Assembly (NCBI RefSeq): GCF_000346465.2
Contig: NC_034015.1
Span: 5,617,789-5,681,788 of the forward strand
Origin: Prunus persica
Taxonomy: Eukaryota > Streptophyta > Magnoliopsida > Rosales > Rosaceae
Direction of reading: 5' to 3'
DNA length: 64,000 nt
The position numbers and the translations under genes were made by a program. Below, piece by piece: positions 21,747 through 39,262 of this stretch. The notes beneath the pieces were generated by a model, which was not told the origin of the DNA, made no database searches, and was given only the letters and a program-made list of their open reading frames with translations. Within the stretch, counting starts at the first letter, position 1. The number at the start of each line of letters is the position of its first letter.

Positions 21747-22617
21747 GTGATAGCTATGGAATGAGTAATGTTGATTCTTTTGGGCCTGGAAACTACTATG
21801 GTGCTGCAACGCCTGTTGGGTCATTGTTGAATGTTCAGAATTTGAATTCAGTCAGCTCAACACCTATATCCAAGACCAACTCTCCCCTTATAAGTAATCA
21901 GTCGAATATGCACGGTGCACAACAAAGTGTACATGTGAAGCCTCAACAACTTGATCAATTAGAAAAGATAAGTTTCCAAACTCCGTTATCTTCAAGAGAG
22001 AATATCCTCCATTCTCATCAACCTAATCAGTTTCAACAGCAGCAGCAATTATTTCACCAGCAACGTCAACAGAAGCAGCAGAATCCGCAGCCCCAGCAGC
22101 TGTTAAATAATGATGCTTTTGGTCAGTCTCAAATGACATCTGATCTCAACAGTGCAAAGCGTGACATGGACCACCATAATGAAGCTACGCACCAACAAGC
22201 TACAGAACCGTTTCGATTATCGGAGATGCATAACCAATTCCATCAGCACTCTGTTGAAGATCGTTTGAGGAATGCTCCGCATATCCCATCTGGTCAACAT
22301 GATATCTCCTCTTCATTGTCTCGAACTTCTCAGCAAATGCAACAAATATTGCAGCCCCACCAATTGGTTGCAGGGTCTCAAAATGATTTCAGATCTCTCT
22401 CTGTCGGAGCTCAATCAGAACCAGAACTGCAAGGTCAATGGCATCCTCAATCGCAAGATGGGAGTCACAGACAGGCCAACATGTCCCATGAGCAGCATGT
22501 CCATGAAGATTTCCGTCAGAGGATATCTGGGCAAGATGAAGCTTAGTGTAATAATTCATCTTCAGAAGGACCTAATGTTCAAATATGGGGAACAGGGGAG
22601 TACATTAAAAAATAAAA

Positions 22618-22672
22618 TTATTTATTTATTTATTTATTTCACATTTTAAAAAATTAAATTAAATTAAATTAA
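22618..22672. repeat. (TTTA)n and (AAATT)n microsatellites
   Basis: ATTT repeats at about 22618-22640 and AAATT repeats at about 22650-22672, where HAC1 similarity ends. Confidence 0.85.
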
Positions 22673-24067
22673 ATTTTAAAAAAAAAAGAAAAAAAAAAGA
22701 GAGGAGTAAGCAGGGGACTACACGTGCTGAGTTATATTTTTTCTTGGCATAACATGGTTATTGAAGCTTGTGTAAGCACTTTGTGGCCACGTTTGACGAG
22801 TTTCTGCATACATCGGTTGGGCCTTCTTTACAATAAGATGCTATATTGGGTTTGAAATACACTTGGGCCTCTATTTAAGATTTTTTTAGAATCAACACTA
22901 TTCACCAAATGGAATCATAAGCGGGCCCACCCATTAATGTGATCCAATAATATGAACCATTCATTTTAAAGGATTCATTCAATGATAATCCTAATTTGAA
23001 AACATTTAGTCATTTAACAATAGCACAAGAAATAAACGCACAAGACGTTTCCACTAAAATAGCGAAATTTTCATTATGATAATCAAATGGTCCAAATGAT
23101 TCCAGATTTTACTGAATTTTTGAAGCGATTTTTCTTAAATGGTGATATAAAAACTAGACAGTTTAGACCATTGAACCATATTGAGTAGTGTACTAATATT
23201 AAAAAGAGAAATACTACATGATCAAGAGCTAATAATATGGACTTGTAGTTGTTGGTGCAGGTTCTGTCCACTTTAGTTTTGTTTTTTCAGCATATTAGGT
23301 TTATTGCCCTTTTGGACTTCCTGCTTTGAATGTCGCCTTAGTTGTATTATTAAAAGTTATCTAATGAATCATCAAAAAAAAAAAAGTTATCTAATGAAGT
23401 TGTAATTTGATGTTTTTTTAAGAATTACTCAATAAGTCTAGTACCAATATAAGAATTATGAAAATACTTAGGTGGATCTGTTGGATGTATTTCCTTGTCC
23501 ACCTCATTGTGACTATAGCGTATCTTCACCATACGCATGTCAAATTGAAAACTTTTATTTTCTAAATCACAATTTAAAGATCCTCTCTATGAAAAACTCA
23601 ATCAAATTTAAGATATTTTAGTCATTTAAATGTATCAACTAAATGAACGGTTCATCATGAGGATCTTAATTATTACCAAAACATTCAATTTTTTGAACAC
23701 ATATAAGTTACTAGAAGATCTCCAATTTAATTATTTTTGTACATAGAATATATGGTGATTTTAAAAAATGATCCGATTATAGTATGTGTATGCTAAAGAT
23801 TAATTATTCACAACGGGGTGGATAGAGTGGTGCACCTATTGAACATAATCGTCTAGTATATGAGTTCGAGCACCCTTTACTTGCAAGCCAGTTTTGTACA
23901 AGCAAGTTGTTCCCACGGTTCTTATCAATTACCTTCATAGCCGGTTACACTAGACAAACAGTGGAATGTTAATCTTAACACTCAGTGGAAAAATAGAATA
24001 TGACTTTGACCACTATATGAGCTCTTTGGCTCTTTTCCCTTGCAAGTTGCTAGTCAAACCAAGAAAA

Positions 24068-24069
<2 letters not shown>
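22673..24069. other. AT-rich intergenic sequence with MITE-like remnants
   Basis: No gene seen. 22900-23200 and 23560-23800 read like decayed relatives of MITE interiors (AACCATTCATTT, ATTTAGTCATTTAA, AACGGTTCAT motifs) without clear ends. Confidence 0.4.

Positions 24070-24104
<35 letters not shown>
24070..24104. repeat. (CT)n microsatellite in the 5' leader of the carboxypeptidase pseudogene
   Basis: A CT dinucleotide run followed by CACACA, just upstream of the ATG at 24122. A shorter CT run precedes the intact paralogue. Confidence 0.9.
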
Positions 24105-24113
<9 letters not shown>

Positions 24114-24121
24114 AATTCATT

Positions 24122-26190
24122 ATGCAACCTCGACAATGGATTAGCGTCACCACGATCTGTGCAGCTCTCATCCAAGCATGTTTAACAGCAAACTCGCTCC
24201 CAGAGGCTGATAAAAATACCAGTTTGCCACGTCAACCACAGACCAATTTCCAACAATATGCAGGATATATAACTGTGGATGAAAAGCAACAGAGATCGCT
24301 TTTCTACTACTTTGTTGAAGCAGAAACTGATCCTGCTTCAAAGCCTCTTGTTCTTTGGTTTAATGGAGGTGAGCTTACCTAAATTCTTCCACATGCTTTA
24401 AAGACTGTTGGTCTTTGGCCAACTTATATGCTTTTTTTGTTTGTTTTTGAGAACTTATATGTGCATTAAGCAATGCTAAAAAGACAGAAATTGAACTTTC
24501 TGAGTTTTGAAGGGCCTGGTTGTTCATCTGTGGAATTGGAGGTTTCGGAGAGCATGGACCTTTTAAGCCAAGTGGAGACATTCTGCTCAAGAATGATTTT
24601 AGTTGGAACAAAGGTAAGTAATCCCATTAATTCTATTATCACAATTGTGGCACTGCCAATGTTCGTTTCTGCTCCGAATTCACGTTGATACTCTGTCATC
24701 TTTACAGAAGCAAATATGCTATATTTGGAGTCACCAGCAGGAGTTGGCTTCTCCTACTCAGCTAACGAATCATTCTATGATTTCGTGAACAACGAAATAA
24801 CAGGTTGTCACTTTATATGACTTTCTCAGTCCTCATCCAACCAAGAAGAAGCCAAATAGAGAGACTTTCTTCACATATCAAATTAAGAATTTTTTAAACT
24901 TCATTGAACACCTCGTGGTCTAGTTCATAGAGATAAAACTATACCATATAAATGATCTTATCTAGCGAAATACTTACTATGTCTGCTCTCTTTAGCATGA
25001 GATAATCTCATGTTCCTTCAGCGCTGGTTCGACAAATTCCCAGACTACAAAAACAGGGATTTTTTTTTATCATCGGAGAGAGTTATGGAGGTAACATCAT
25101 TCACTTATAAACACCATTTTCTGTCGCTGACTAACTAGCACTCAGTCTAAACAACAAGATATGTCACCAGGCCACTATGTTCCACAGCTTGCACTACTCA
25201 TTGTCCAATCAAAACTGAAGTTCAATCTGAAAGCAATAGCAGTAAGAAAAGGAAAATTGGAAGAGTGAAATGAAAGTTCCTAAAGTGACTTTGGTGTTGA
25301 TGATTTTGATTAAGATTTGTCATGCTTGAGCTTTTATGCTTGCAGATAGGCAATCCGCTTTTGGACATCAACACTGATCTCAACTCAAAAGCGGAGTACT
25401 TGTGGTTGCATGGGTTAATATCCAATGCGACCTTTGAAATTTCCACTTCAGTCTGCAACTATTCTCAAATTTATAGACAGAGCGTAATTCATAATGCTCC
25501 GCTTAGCCCTGATTGTACTGCAGTAAATAACCAAGTTCATACAGAAGTCAGTAAATTTATCAACATACGGTACGAATTGCTAAATTCTTTTATTTTTTAT
25601 TGTTCAATATTTTCATGTCCTTTTATTTTGATTGATGTTATTATCTTTTCATGAGTTCAATTATATTTTTCTCATTGTTAAGAATTGACTTAGCATGCTT
25701 TTAAATTAAAAGAGTATATATTAAGCAATTCCATTTTCTGAACAATCATTAATAAAAAATAATATTGAAAAATTAAATTGGTTTTAATTTCTTTATCTTC
25801 CGGTTAAAGTTTCTCAATGATGATTTTAATCGAGTTATAATTTGGATTAAAGAGCATGAAACATACTTTGTTTAAAGAATTGAACCTTGACGCCTTAGCA
25901 TTTCCATTATTGATATTTCATTTTTCGACTCAATTTCCACAACAATCAAATCAAATTACTTTTATATTTTTCTTGTCACTTTTATTGTGGTAACTTTGTG
26001 TGCAGATATTTGCCTACTTGTTCCTTGAGGATACGATACTTGGACTTCCAAGATTATTACTACGTGTGACTACTTGCACTTGAGTAGACGCAACAGTCAT
26101 GAAGCTCCAATAACACAGCCAGAGAGATCACTGCTTCTGTTTAGTTCATTTGTGGGAGGAAATCCATTGCCAGAAGCACTCTCTCACTGA
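24122..26190 (+). pseudogene. Serine carboxypeptidase-like (SCPL45-type) pseudogene
   Basis: Close tandem paralogue of 27820-30549 with the same exon order. Exon 1 (ATG 24122) is intact through the PLVLWFNGG end. Exon 2 has lost one base after GPGCSS (about 24532), shifting the rest of the exon. The exon with LYLESPAGVGFSY is present (24709-24803), as is the GESYGG catalytic-serine exon (about 25075-25090), GHYVPQLA and the IGNPLLDINTD exon. The middle exons carrying the catalytic aspartate (the paralogue's YSGDQDSV) are missing. The final exon is a scrambled remnant from 26000 ending in PERSLLLFSSFVGG and TGA. Frameshift plus exon loss make an active serine hydrolase impossible. The CT-rich leader and promoter side are retained, so it may still be transcribed. 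Confidence 0.85.
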
Positions 26191-30549
<4,359 letters not shown>

Positions 30550-31018
30550 CCAAATTCATAAATAAAAGGAAGAGCAGAGGTCTTACATCATTCATTACAC
30601 ATAATAACTGAAGCAGATGCATTTGCTAGCTACACACAGATCAGCATTCCGAAAACAAAACCTTACAAAGTGCAAAATTCGAAATAATAATAATAAGTTT
30701 GCACTTCTCTTTTTTAGCAATATTGTGGCAATATCCAGTGAAACTACAGTTCGGATAACATTTTTAATTTCTTCCTTGCATTAAAAGGGCTTATGCGATA
30801 TTCCAACATAAACCACAAACGTCACAGTTGCACTAAAATTACTTGTCCAATAGCAGAAAAGATAAGTGTTACATGTTTCTTTCATCTAATATAAGCACAT
30901 AACAGATGTAACTCTAGCGCATCAGCAGCAAGGATGACTCCAATACATGCTACTGAACTCCTCAAATCACTATGGTAAATCATGAAAAATTTAACACAGT
31001 CACAGGTCATATAGTACA
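30550..31018. other. Convergent intergenic region between SCPL and CPN10
   Basis: Holds the 3' untranslated ends of two genes converging from opposite strands. No other feature seen. Confidence 0.5.
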
Positions 31019-33985
31019 TCAGTCGTGCAAGGTTCCCAGTATATCCTCATCTCGATATAAATGGTACCTAAAATGGCAGAAATCAGCTTCATGAGCATGT
31101 AATTAGAAAAACCATATGAAAGTCCAAAGAGATAATAATTAAGTAAGGGATAACAGAAGTACATCGCAGCTACTGTCACAAGTTCCTATAACGTATATAA
31201 CATAGCATACATTCTCAGATGTTCATAGTCAGAAACAGAAATCATAGCACGAAAATGTTTAGACAGCACTTTGAAAGCATTTCAGAGCTTATGGTGCAAT
31301 ACATTTGACTCGAGGTACACCAAATAATCCTTGAGGCAAGACATTCGCTACCAGAACAGACTGGGCCCTTAATTTAACTCTGCATTTGAGACTTGACCTT
31401 TGCTACTGTAACCCAACAACAAACTTATGGGGCTTTACCATAACACTGATTAGCTAATAAATAAAAGACAACTATTATAAAAGACATTGAAGTGATTATA
31501 ATACCTAAAGTGATCTCATGGTCTACATGTCACTTCCATTAGATAAATGCCAACACTTTTAGAATATTATTACTAATTAATCAAGTACCAAGCAAGATCA
31601 AGCTTGATTAATGTAGATAAATCAAACCCGACCCAATGCAAGCTCCAACTTGCCTGAAAAGTTCAGCTTGACTTCCATGAGATCAGCCTCAGCTCAAATT
31701 ACCTAAGATTACTCAAATCATGCTCACATCATTCTCTGAGCTATAAAATTTAACTTGAGCTCATAAAGTAATAATAAAGCCAAAACAAAGCTAACCAAAG
31801 CTCTTCTCTGCTTTACAGACCTAAAAACATTCAGTAAGACTAGAGTAGGCATTCACCATGAAATAACAAAAATGCCTTCTTGAGTGAATCGTAATCCTAG
31901 TAAACAACTCAATAACATGCTTGAACCTAGAGCCATTTGTGTGTATAACATGCATCTATTTACTGAGAGATAGATGCATGCATATTGATACATATATGCA
32001 TGTAAGACATATACATATAAACGTACATAACTACATGAACAATCAACCATAAAAAAGATACACTTCAATATTTATGTATACGTTAGATGCATGTACATGC
32101 ATTAGTATACATGCTTCTGTGTAGTTGATTTGCATAAATGCTAATAATAGAATGAAAAGCATGCCACTCCAACTTCTATTTTTATTTTTTTGAAAAGCCA
32201 TGGCACCCTAATTATTTAATACCATTTCAAGTCAAAAAATCTAATATCTTGTTATTCTTTCGGGTACAAAGTTCTGCCATTAGGAATATTTTATCTACAA
32301 AAAGTTTAAACAGTATTTAACATAAAATAAAAGCCAACATGCTTCATGAGGAGTATGCAACTCCCAGTTTCAGCTTTCCTCATATATAGATAGAATTGTG
32401 GTTTGTTTATTTTTATTAAACACTGATGAACCAATGTGCATCATAAGAGGAATAATTCTACCCTAGTTCTAATCCTTATAAGATAAATTATCTACTCAAT
32501 AACGACATACAAATTAAAATTGCATGCCCTAGTCAGTTTATACTAATAGTCAATCGAGTGACTAAGACCTCATTTAAGAATGTTTGTGCTTATGACTGTC
32601 AAAATCAAGTTAAATGTGTATCATGTGTCTCTAAAAGAAGACTATGAAACATAAAATCAATGGTAGATTCCTTAAAACATTAAGTACTGTACAAGAAAAC
32701 TAGTGGCTGAACTAACAAAAAGCTCAAGTTCGTAGTAGAGGAATAAACATCATTTAAGTGTCCACAACATATACATTTTGCGTGCATCGTACAAACATAC
32801 ACACCCACACATGCACACACACACAAGGCAACCTAATTTGATTTGTTAATGAAAGCTTTCCATGGTCTGCACTGCTATTAATAATATCAAGCATCACAAC
32901 AAATTTCCAATAAGATCATATGGAGCAAGATCCAAGATGTCAATCGTCGGATGGTTGTGAATTTTTAAAAGATGTTTACAATATTAATCAACTTAAACCA
33001 ATGAACTGTGTAAAATTTAGACGAACAAGAAAGAAAAGGAGAAGAGAAACGAACATTGTGTAAATTGAATATGGAAATTAAAAAACTAAAAATATGCCAC
33101 ATCTAGAAATACGAGCAATAAGGCCATTTGAGAAATATATACATACTCTTTATCGCCAAGCTTCACTTCATTTCCTCCATAATCCGGTAACAGAACAGTG
33201 TCACCTTCCTTGACAGTAACAGGAATAAACTTTCCCTCCTTATCACGAACCCCATGACCAACGGCAACAACTTTTCCAGAGTTCAACTAAAGCATAATAA
33301 AATGAAAACCATTCCATTTTCCAGAAACAATACCTTATTTCTATCCAGAATGCTTGTTTTTAATATCCTTGAGGAAAAAATAATATTTCCCCAATCTCTT
33401 TTGGACTTTTTTAACTGAGACCGACTGGAGTTTAAGTAACAGCAAAGCCGCATTCAGATTGGCTTTATACCAACAACAACAACAAAAAGGCACAAGTTCG
33501 CGTCACTGTGCAACAAAATTCCTATTTAGAGTCCTCACCAAAAAAACAAACAAATCTATGAAAGTGAAAATTTTTTATATAAGGAAAAACCAATCTCTTA
33601 ATGGTTTTGATTTTGGGTTTTTAGATGTACTGGTTCGACAATGACAATACGCTTGCAATGTTAAATAGTACCCACATACAGGAAAAGCTCAATCTCCCTA
33701 AAACGCACAGCCAGAGCTACTGAATCAATCAAACGCCAATTAACCAATTCATTTCCAAAGTGAACTCAAATCCTAGAAACCACAGAGTACCCAAGTTTTC
33801 ATTTTATATTATTACCCAAGTTTCCCAGGAAACAACCACAACAATGAGAAAGTAGGGAGTGGATAAATTGGCAAGTATACCTTGGTGGACTTCTCAGGGA
33901 GTAGGATTCCAGCATTGGTTTTGGATGGAGGGACGATTTTCTCAACAAGAACACGATTCAACAATGGAACCAAACGCTTCGCCAT
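31019..33985 (-). CDS. CPN10: 10-kDa co-chaperonin, mitochondrial CPN10 (3 exons)
   Basis: A GroES-type co-chaperonin that caps the Hsp60 chamber. Minus-strand exons 33985-33881, 33286-33147 and 31067-31019 total 294 bp, 97 residues, with GT-AG introns and consistent phase. Exon 1 reads MAKRLVPLLNRVLVEKI then PPSKTNAGILLPEKSTK, including the mobile-loop region. Exon 2 is LNSGKVVAVGHGVRDKEGK through GDTVLLPDYGGNEVKLGDK. Exon 3 closes with YHLYRDEDILGTLHD and TGA. This is full length for plant CPN10, which lacks a cleaved presequence and has an amphipathic N-terminus for mitochondrial import. The second intron is long (about 2.1 kb). VGHGVRD has His where Pro is common; this is probably tolerated. 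Intact and likely functional. Confidence 0.92.
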
Positions 33986-34520
33986 CAGAAAAAGCTTCGC
34001 CTGAACTGCTAAAGTCCTTCAATCGAATCTTCACCCCTTTGCTTCTGGGCTTGTGTGGGGTTTAGGCTGCTGGGCCTGGGTTTATCGTTTCTCCATGAAA
34101 TTTACATCAATGCCCCCTCTTTGAAAAGTACCAACTATTTGTCTCCCATTAGTAGGAGGAGACCTCATGTTCACCTCACATGAATAGAGAAAACGATATA
34201 TATTTGTGATGAGTTAGATATCTTGTTGTATTACGGCTTTTTTTTCTTTCTTTTATGCAAGTGACATTGGGAGGAGGAAATTAAAACTCAGACTTCGGAT
34301 GCACGATGAAATTGTTTCTTTTATGCAAGCGATATTGGGGATATGCTGGCTCATTATAAAAGTATCTTATAAATATATCATAGTTTCTATAAATAAATAA
34401 AAATTATTAATAATAAACTGAATTTTGAACAGGCTAATTAATGTTTTGCCCCAAGTACTTTTATTAAAATCTTAATTTATTTCATGTATTTTCAATGTCT
34501 TATTTTACCGTAACGTGCGC

Positions 34521-34980
34521 ATTTGGTTCAAGGTTTAGTAGTTTGGGAATGGGTTTCAAATTATATTCCCATGTTTGGTAAGGGTACTCTTGGGAATGCA
34601 ATTATGGACTCATGGGTATGGACTTCCCATGTAAGGAGGGAAGTTCATAACTTTGGCTCACCTTGGAAAAAAAATTTTCCTCCCACTTGGGAAAGCATTT
34701 AATGCAATATTTTTGGACAAACTTACCCATTTTATTAATTAAAAATGCCACTTTTGACCCTTAAAAAACTCTTCATATTAATAACTTTTAATAATTAAAG
34801 AAAAATCAAAAGTATATTGTTGGAAAACCGATCAACTTTTCATTCCTAATATTGCACAAACCAAACATAGGAATGAGAGAAAACGACATTTTCTAGTCCT
34901 TATTTCAGAGCGTTCCCAAACATGGGAATCTCAAGGGATTAAAAGAAATTTATTCCCAAGAAGTTCAATAACCAAACGAA
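34521..34980. mobile_element. TIR MITE (hAT-like), about 460 bp
   Basis: The ends are imperfect inverted repeats of about 60 bp: TTTGGTT..AGTTTGGGAAT..TTCCCATGTTTGG on the left and its complement on the right (CCAAACATGGGAA..ATTCCCAAGAAGTTC..AACCAAAC). The interior is AT-rich and non-coding. Flanking TATTTTACC (34501-34509) and TATTTTGCC (34981-34989) may be a degraded target duplication, although the left one lies 11 bp outside the TIR. Confidence 0.6.
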
Positions 34981-37900
34981 TATTTTGCCACACGCACGTT
35001 GCGATCTCAAGAATGGTGTCGCAGATGAGCATCTGGACTATACCAACCTTGAGCTAACATAGGTTCTTCTTGGCATTGGTGATTGCAATGATGATGTAGA
35101 TTATTTAATCATCGTGTCTTGGGTGTTTGTGTGAAATTTTTTTAACAAAGGACTATAAGAGATTGCAAATGGGATTAGAGTTTTGGTTTGTTTTAGGAGG
35201 TGGGGCTTATGTAATTAAATCAACAGAATAATAGAAAAAGCTGAGGATGCAAGTGTAAGTACAGGTAGGAATTGAAGGAAACATTAAAATCCTACTTATA
35301 TTTATCACAAAGATATCATATTTATTTCCTTTCATCTAACCTTATTGGTATGCGATCCATTAGGTTCTAATCGGCAAGGTAGTGGGCGATCCAAAACTCT
35401 GTTGATCAATTGTAAATTAAAACTCCCTTTTATTCTCCCTTTATGAGAACTAGATTTTGTTCTCAGGATTTCCACAAACCGTGAGTGACGTCTAGCAACA
35501 TAGTTCCCCAAGCCAATATAGAGTGGAGTTGTGAACCTATTCAATTGAAATTATCATGCAATATGGTTCTTCTCTTAATCAATACTCTTTATCATACTAA
35601 TTGGGGCATGGAATTCATGTCAAGCCCTTAATGTGATCTAGAGTCTCATGTGATTCATTAGAGCATGATCAAAATCTCTATTATTGATCTAGCTCGTTGC
35701 ATTGGTCAAAGAATTTTGAGTCACATATTCTAAGCATTCTCTTCCTTTACTGAAAGTAGAGATTCCTTGTTGTACACTCCATGTCTCCATGAATTGATAA
35801 TCCTATTTATATCTTTGGGTTATGCACAGAGGAGCACAACGCTTCAACATGGCTAAGGGCCTACGAAGCTTCCATGAGACAACTTGTGGTGCCTCAGGTA
35901 AAGGACTAATTTGCACTATTCCAACTTGAGAGATCCTAATTGACATGTAAGTAAAACTTCCATTCACATTCTCTCTGTTGATCGTGTTCAGTGAATTCAT
36001 TCTCTATTAAACACTCATACACTTATATTAGTTTCTCCACATGAATGACTCGAGACCAATCATCCTCTTGATTGAACAGATACACATGTGCATGATGTCG
36101 TTGCGGATTATCAATGCCCAGTTGATTATCATATGACCAAGAACTATTTATGATGTAGACATGGTACAAAAAGGTGTCCTGAACTTAACTTCTTTAAGTC
36201 ACTTTCTACATCTCACGATCCATGGACTTGTTAATTAAGTAAATGACTAAGATTATTATCCAAAACAACATAATGCCCTTAATTAATTAGGTGAAATACC
36301 CTTAGAGTTTACATCTCATGATTGGCTCTAGGGCATACTTGTAACATGAATGGGTTGTGCCAGGTTCGTGTTGTATTTCCAATCGGAATACTAAAATGAA
36401 TAAGGAATTTCCAACTCGAACACGACCTGTTTATTACACGAGTAACACGACACGACTCAGGTAACCCATTTTATTTTAAACAAAAAGCAATAATAATTAT
36501 TAATGAAACAAAACAAGTACAAAGCAGCCATAGTGCCGACTATGAGTACAATGTCTCCAGTGACCAAACACAACAACATGTTGATTTGATCTGGAGAGAA
36601 TTACCCCTAAACGAAAAAGACTTAAATCCTTAATTTAGCAGCCTGAAGCACATGTACTCAGACTTATAATAAAGATCAACTGCACAACGGCAGAAACAGT
36701 AAATCTGTATCGAAAGCTGAAAACTAAAATACAAAACACAACAAACTCCTAAAGAGTTCCTGAAAATTATTAGACTAAGACATACAAAGAAACATGATCA
36801 TCGCTCACACATCCTCTCCACCAACCGAAGAGACTCATAACGCCATACCAATTAAACCCTTAATGCTGCACTGGCTAAACCCAACCCACACAATTTGATA
36901 AGTTCAATTTTTGTAACTCCAAATGTGAACTAGAGCCAAATCCTTGTGTATGTGGGCCAAAATGACAACTATATCATGGAGACAATGGTGTTTCGAGGTG
37001 GTTGTTTTAACAGCACAAAATAAACCAGCATAGCAACCGATGCTAAACCCACCGATGTTGATGCCACCGCCTCTGTCGAGATAGAGAGCACCACCGACAA
37101 CCACCCAAGACCTTTCACTAAACAAAACCAACTAACAAATCCTATATCCAAACAGATCTAGGTATAAAAACCCAAAATCCATGTAGATCTAGGCGTATAA
37201 AGGGGAAGGTGGAGGAGAAGGAGGGAAAATAGATGAAGGGGAAAAGGGAAGAGGAGAAGGAGGAGGAGGGGAGAAGGGGCAGTGCCCACCTCCCTCCTAG
37301 TTGAAAGAGGGCTTGGGGGTATCAAAGAGAGCTTTTTTGGGTCTCGGCTGTAACCTATTTATTAAATGAGTTGGTTGAATTATTATTTAGGTTAACCTAT
37401 TAACTCCTTGAACCTATTAGCATATTTACAACCTTTTAGCATATTTTTGAGAACTTCTGAGATTGCATTCATAATTCAGCCAAAAAAGGGCATTAAAATA
37501 ACAGAACAATCTAACATCAAAATTAAGACAATTTGGTGCTCGCCACTAACGATCATGTATGATCGAAGAAACTTTGGAATAGGCATCCCAACTAAGATTG
37601 CAAACTCAGAATAATAAAAAAAAGATCAAGTTTGAAAAACCAAGCCATACCAATACAAATAAAATTCTCACAAAGGAAAGGTGAAAAGCTCTCACAAAGG
37701 AGAGGTGAAAAGTTCTCACAAAAAGAGAGGTGACAACTATATACAGAGAACCCAAAGAGTCTCTATGACTTATTCTAAACATAAAGAAAATACAAAAATG
37801 ATGATGGTGGAGATCTAACGCCAAAATGCAGGAGAAGATCTGACATAGAAGAGTAGGTGGAGATCCGACGCCGAAACTCAGCTGCTTGTGATGTTTGGAG

Positions 37901-38157
37901 GAAAATCATAACAAAACGAAGACAACTAGGGGAAACCTTCTGTCTCTAGAAATGGGGGAAGAGGAAAAGGGAGCAAGAAAAGATGGGAGTGTTCTTCCTC
38001 TTCCTCTTAAAGTGAAAACAGCTATAGGATTGTTTGTTGGGAGAGAGGGGGCTAGGGTTAGCAATATTCCTCATATGTACTAAAAAACATATGATAATGT
38101 GGAAAACATTATACAAAGATAAATTTAATGTTAAAAATATAATTTTAAACTAATAAA
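34981..38157. other. Repeat-like intergenic region without a supported gene
   Basis: 35300-36250 and 36330-37450 have the look of decayed non-autonomous retroelements (ACACGACCTG/AACACGACACG motif near 36425-36460, GA-rich block at 37200-37290), but no LTR pair, primer site or coding domain could be defined. Confidence 0.4.
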
Positions 38158-38300
38158 ACTAGAGAAATTCTCTATGAGAACGTCTGGAAGTTATTATCGT
38201 GCGGACATCATGTATTACCCCTCCCTACTTTCCTCTCTATTTACAATGGCAACTGCACGATAATAAAGTGTAGACATCCGAATAAGAGAATTTCCATAGT
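38158..38300. mobile_element. Short hairpin MITE, about 143 bp
   Basis: The left end ACTAGAGAAATTCTCT..GTCT..TTATTATCGTGC is the imperfect inverted repeat of the right end GCACGATAATAA..AGAC..AGAGAATTTCCATAGT, with arms of about 45 bp. A mostly fold-back element with no coding capacity. Confidence 0.6.
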
Positions 38301-38354
38301 TTTCTTACTATAGCGTATCTGGCGTTATTATACTTGCGTGGTTTGGCCCATTAT

Positions 38355-39262
38355 CTTTTTATGGAACCCATAAATTGAATAGAAATATGAAATAATTGCT
38401 AAGCTCTGGCCTTGAATTCGAGACCTTGAGGGAAGGTGAAAAAAAGTTATAGGGCTATATTATCCCTAGCCAAAAGGCACATCAAAATCGAACTAAACAT
38501 GACTAGAAATTCGATTATACAAAGGATTAGATACACCGAGGTTGTCAAATTGTCATTAGTTCTTCTCCGATTCTGAGCTTGACATGCACTTTGCAACATT
38601 GGATAATGCACAAGTGATGGAGGAGATATCAAAGCAGGGACTTGATAGGGCTGCTCATCATGATTAGTATCTCTTCCCGGACCAAACTTTGATTTTGTTT
38701 ATTAGCACACGCCATATATCTTTCCATAGAATCAATCTTCTTGGTTGCAACTTGTATCTTAGATTCGAGTGAAGCAATGAGCTAATCAATTCATCCTACA
38801 AAAAATCATCGATTCGATGGTCCTTCCTCAAAAATCTTTTTCCCTAAATTTTGAAACTTTGTCGGGTATTCCTCCTCAAAAATCTTCTTCCCTAAATTTT
38901 AAAACTTTTCGTCATCGTCATCCACGTGATCTTTCTTGTCCTCTATAAATCAGACATATCAAAGTTTCTCTTCAAACCGGGCGCAGACATATCCTTAGAA
39001 TCCTTGTACTTGTTGAGAATGCGTTTGAATTGAGTTGGATCTCGTGGCCATGTCTCCGGTTGAACTGCCCTCCTCTTCTTTTGATCGGCTTTCCTAGACG
39101 ATCAAGCAAACATCAATATCACAAAGCTTTGAAAGCTCATCGGCCTTTCTCTTCTTTCGCTTCTGAAAGGTCATCTTCTGAGTGCCCTCATTAGGTATGA
39201 GTTCTAAGCTTCTTCTTCTAGGGGCCACCATATTATCTTCTATAATTCCACAAAACATAGAA
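38355..39262. repeat. Duplicated segment, copy A (partner 42557-43471)
   Basis: About 0.9 kb aligning in direct orientation with 42557-43471, from ATTTTTATGGA to CACAAAACATAGA. It contains the broken MADS copy. Confidence 0.75.
38447..39231 (-). pseudogene. Type I MADS-box pseudogene (copy A)
   Basis: Minus strand, ATG at 39231-39229. The first 45 codons read MVAPRRRSLELIPNEGTQK then MTFQKRKK and RKADELSKLCDIDVCLIV, then TAG where the intact copy has TAT-GAA. Compared with 42771-43445 it has lost a few codons between KRKK and KADELS (the intact copy has SIYK) and has several further frame changes downstream (around 38760-38900). It still aligns to the end of the gene. Cannot encode a full DNA-binding domain. 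Confidence 0.8.

Larger units (their letters stand above)
18776..22546 (+). pseudogene. Truncated HAC1-type histone acetyltransferase pseudogene
   Basis: Three exons encode the Gln/Ser/Asn-rich N-terminal half typical of plant p300/CBP-like HAC1 (DTLESRLHNL-like start, IGTMVPTPGMS, LPAGPLHGGSFNRSDG, FSIGTGGN, IPTPGF, then a poly-Gln region and RQRISGQDEA). Visible exons: 18776-19070, about 19154-19636, and 21747-22546. Defects: TAG in frame at 18851, no AG acceptor at the second exon (about 19153), a Copia insertion 5 bp into the third exon, and TAG at 22544 where the family continues. No TAZ, PHD, acetyltransferase or ZZ region follows; low-complexity sequence starts at about 22608. Introns are retained, so this came from DNA duplication and not retroposition. 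The functional gene would acetylate histones in the nucleus; this copy cannot. Confidence 0.8.

Noticed and set aside
23083..23271. Short hydrophobic ORF in intergenic DNA
   Set aside because: AT-rich chance frame without signal, homology or promoter.
33086..33286. Stand-alone 66-residue chaperonin-like protein
   Set aside because: It is exon 2 of CPN10 read through into intron 2; the spliced three-exon model gives a complete 97-residue protein.
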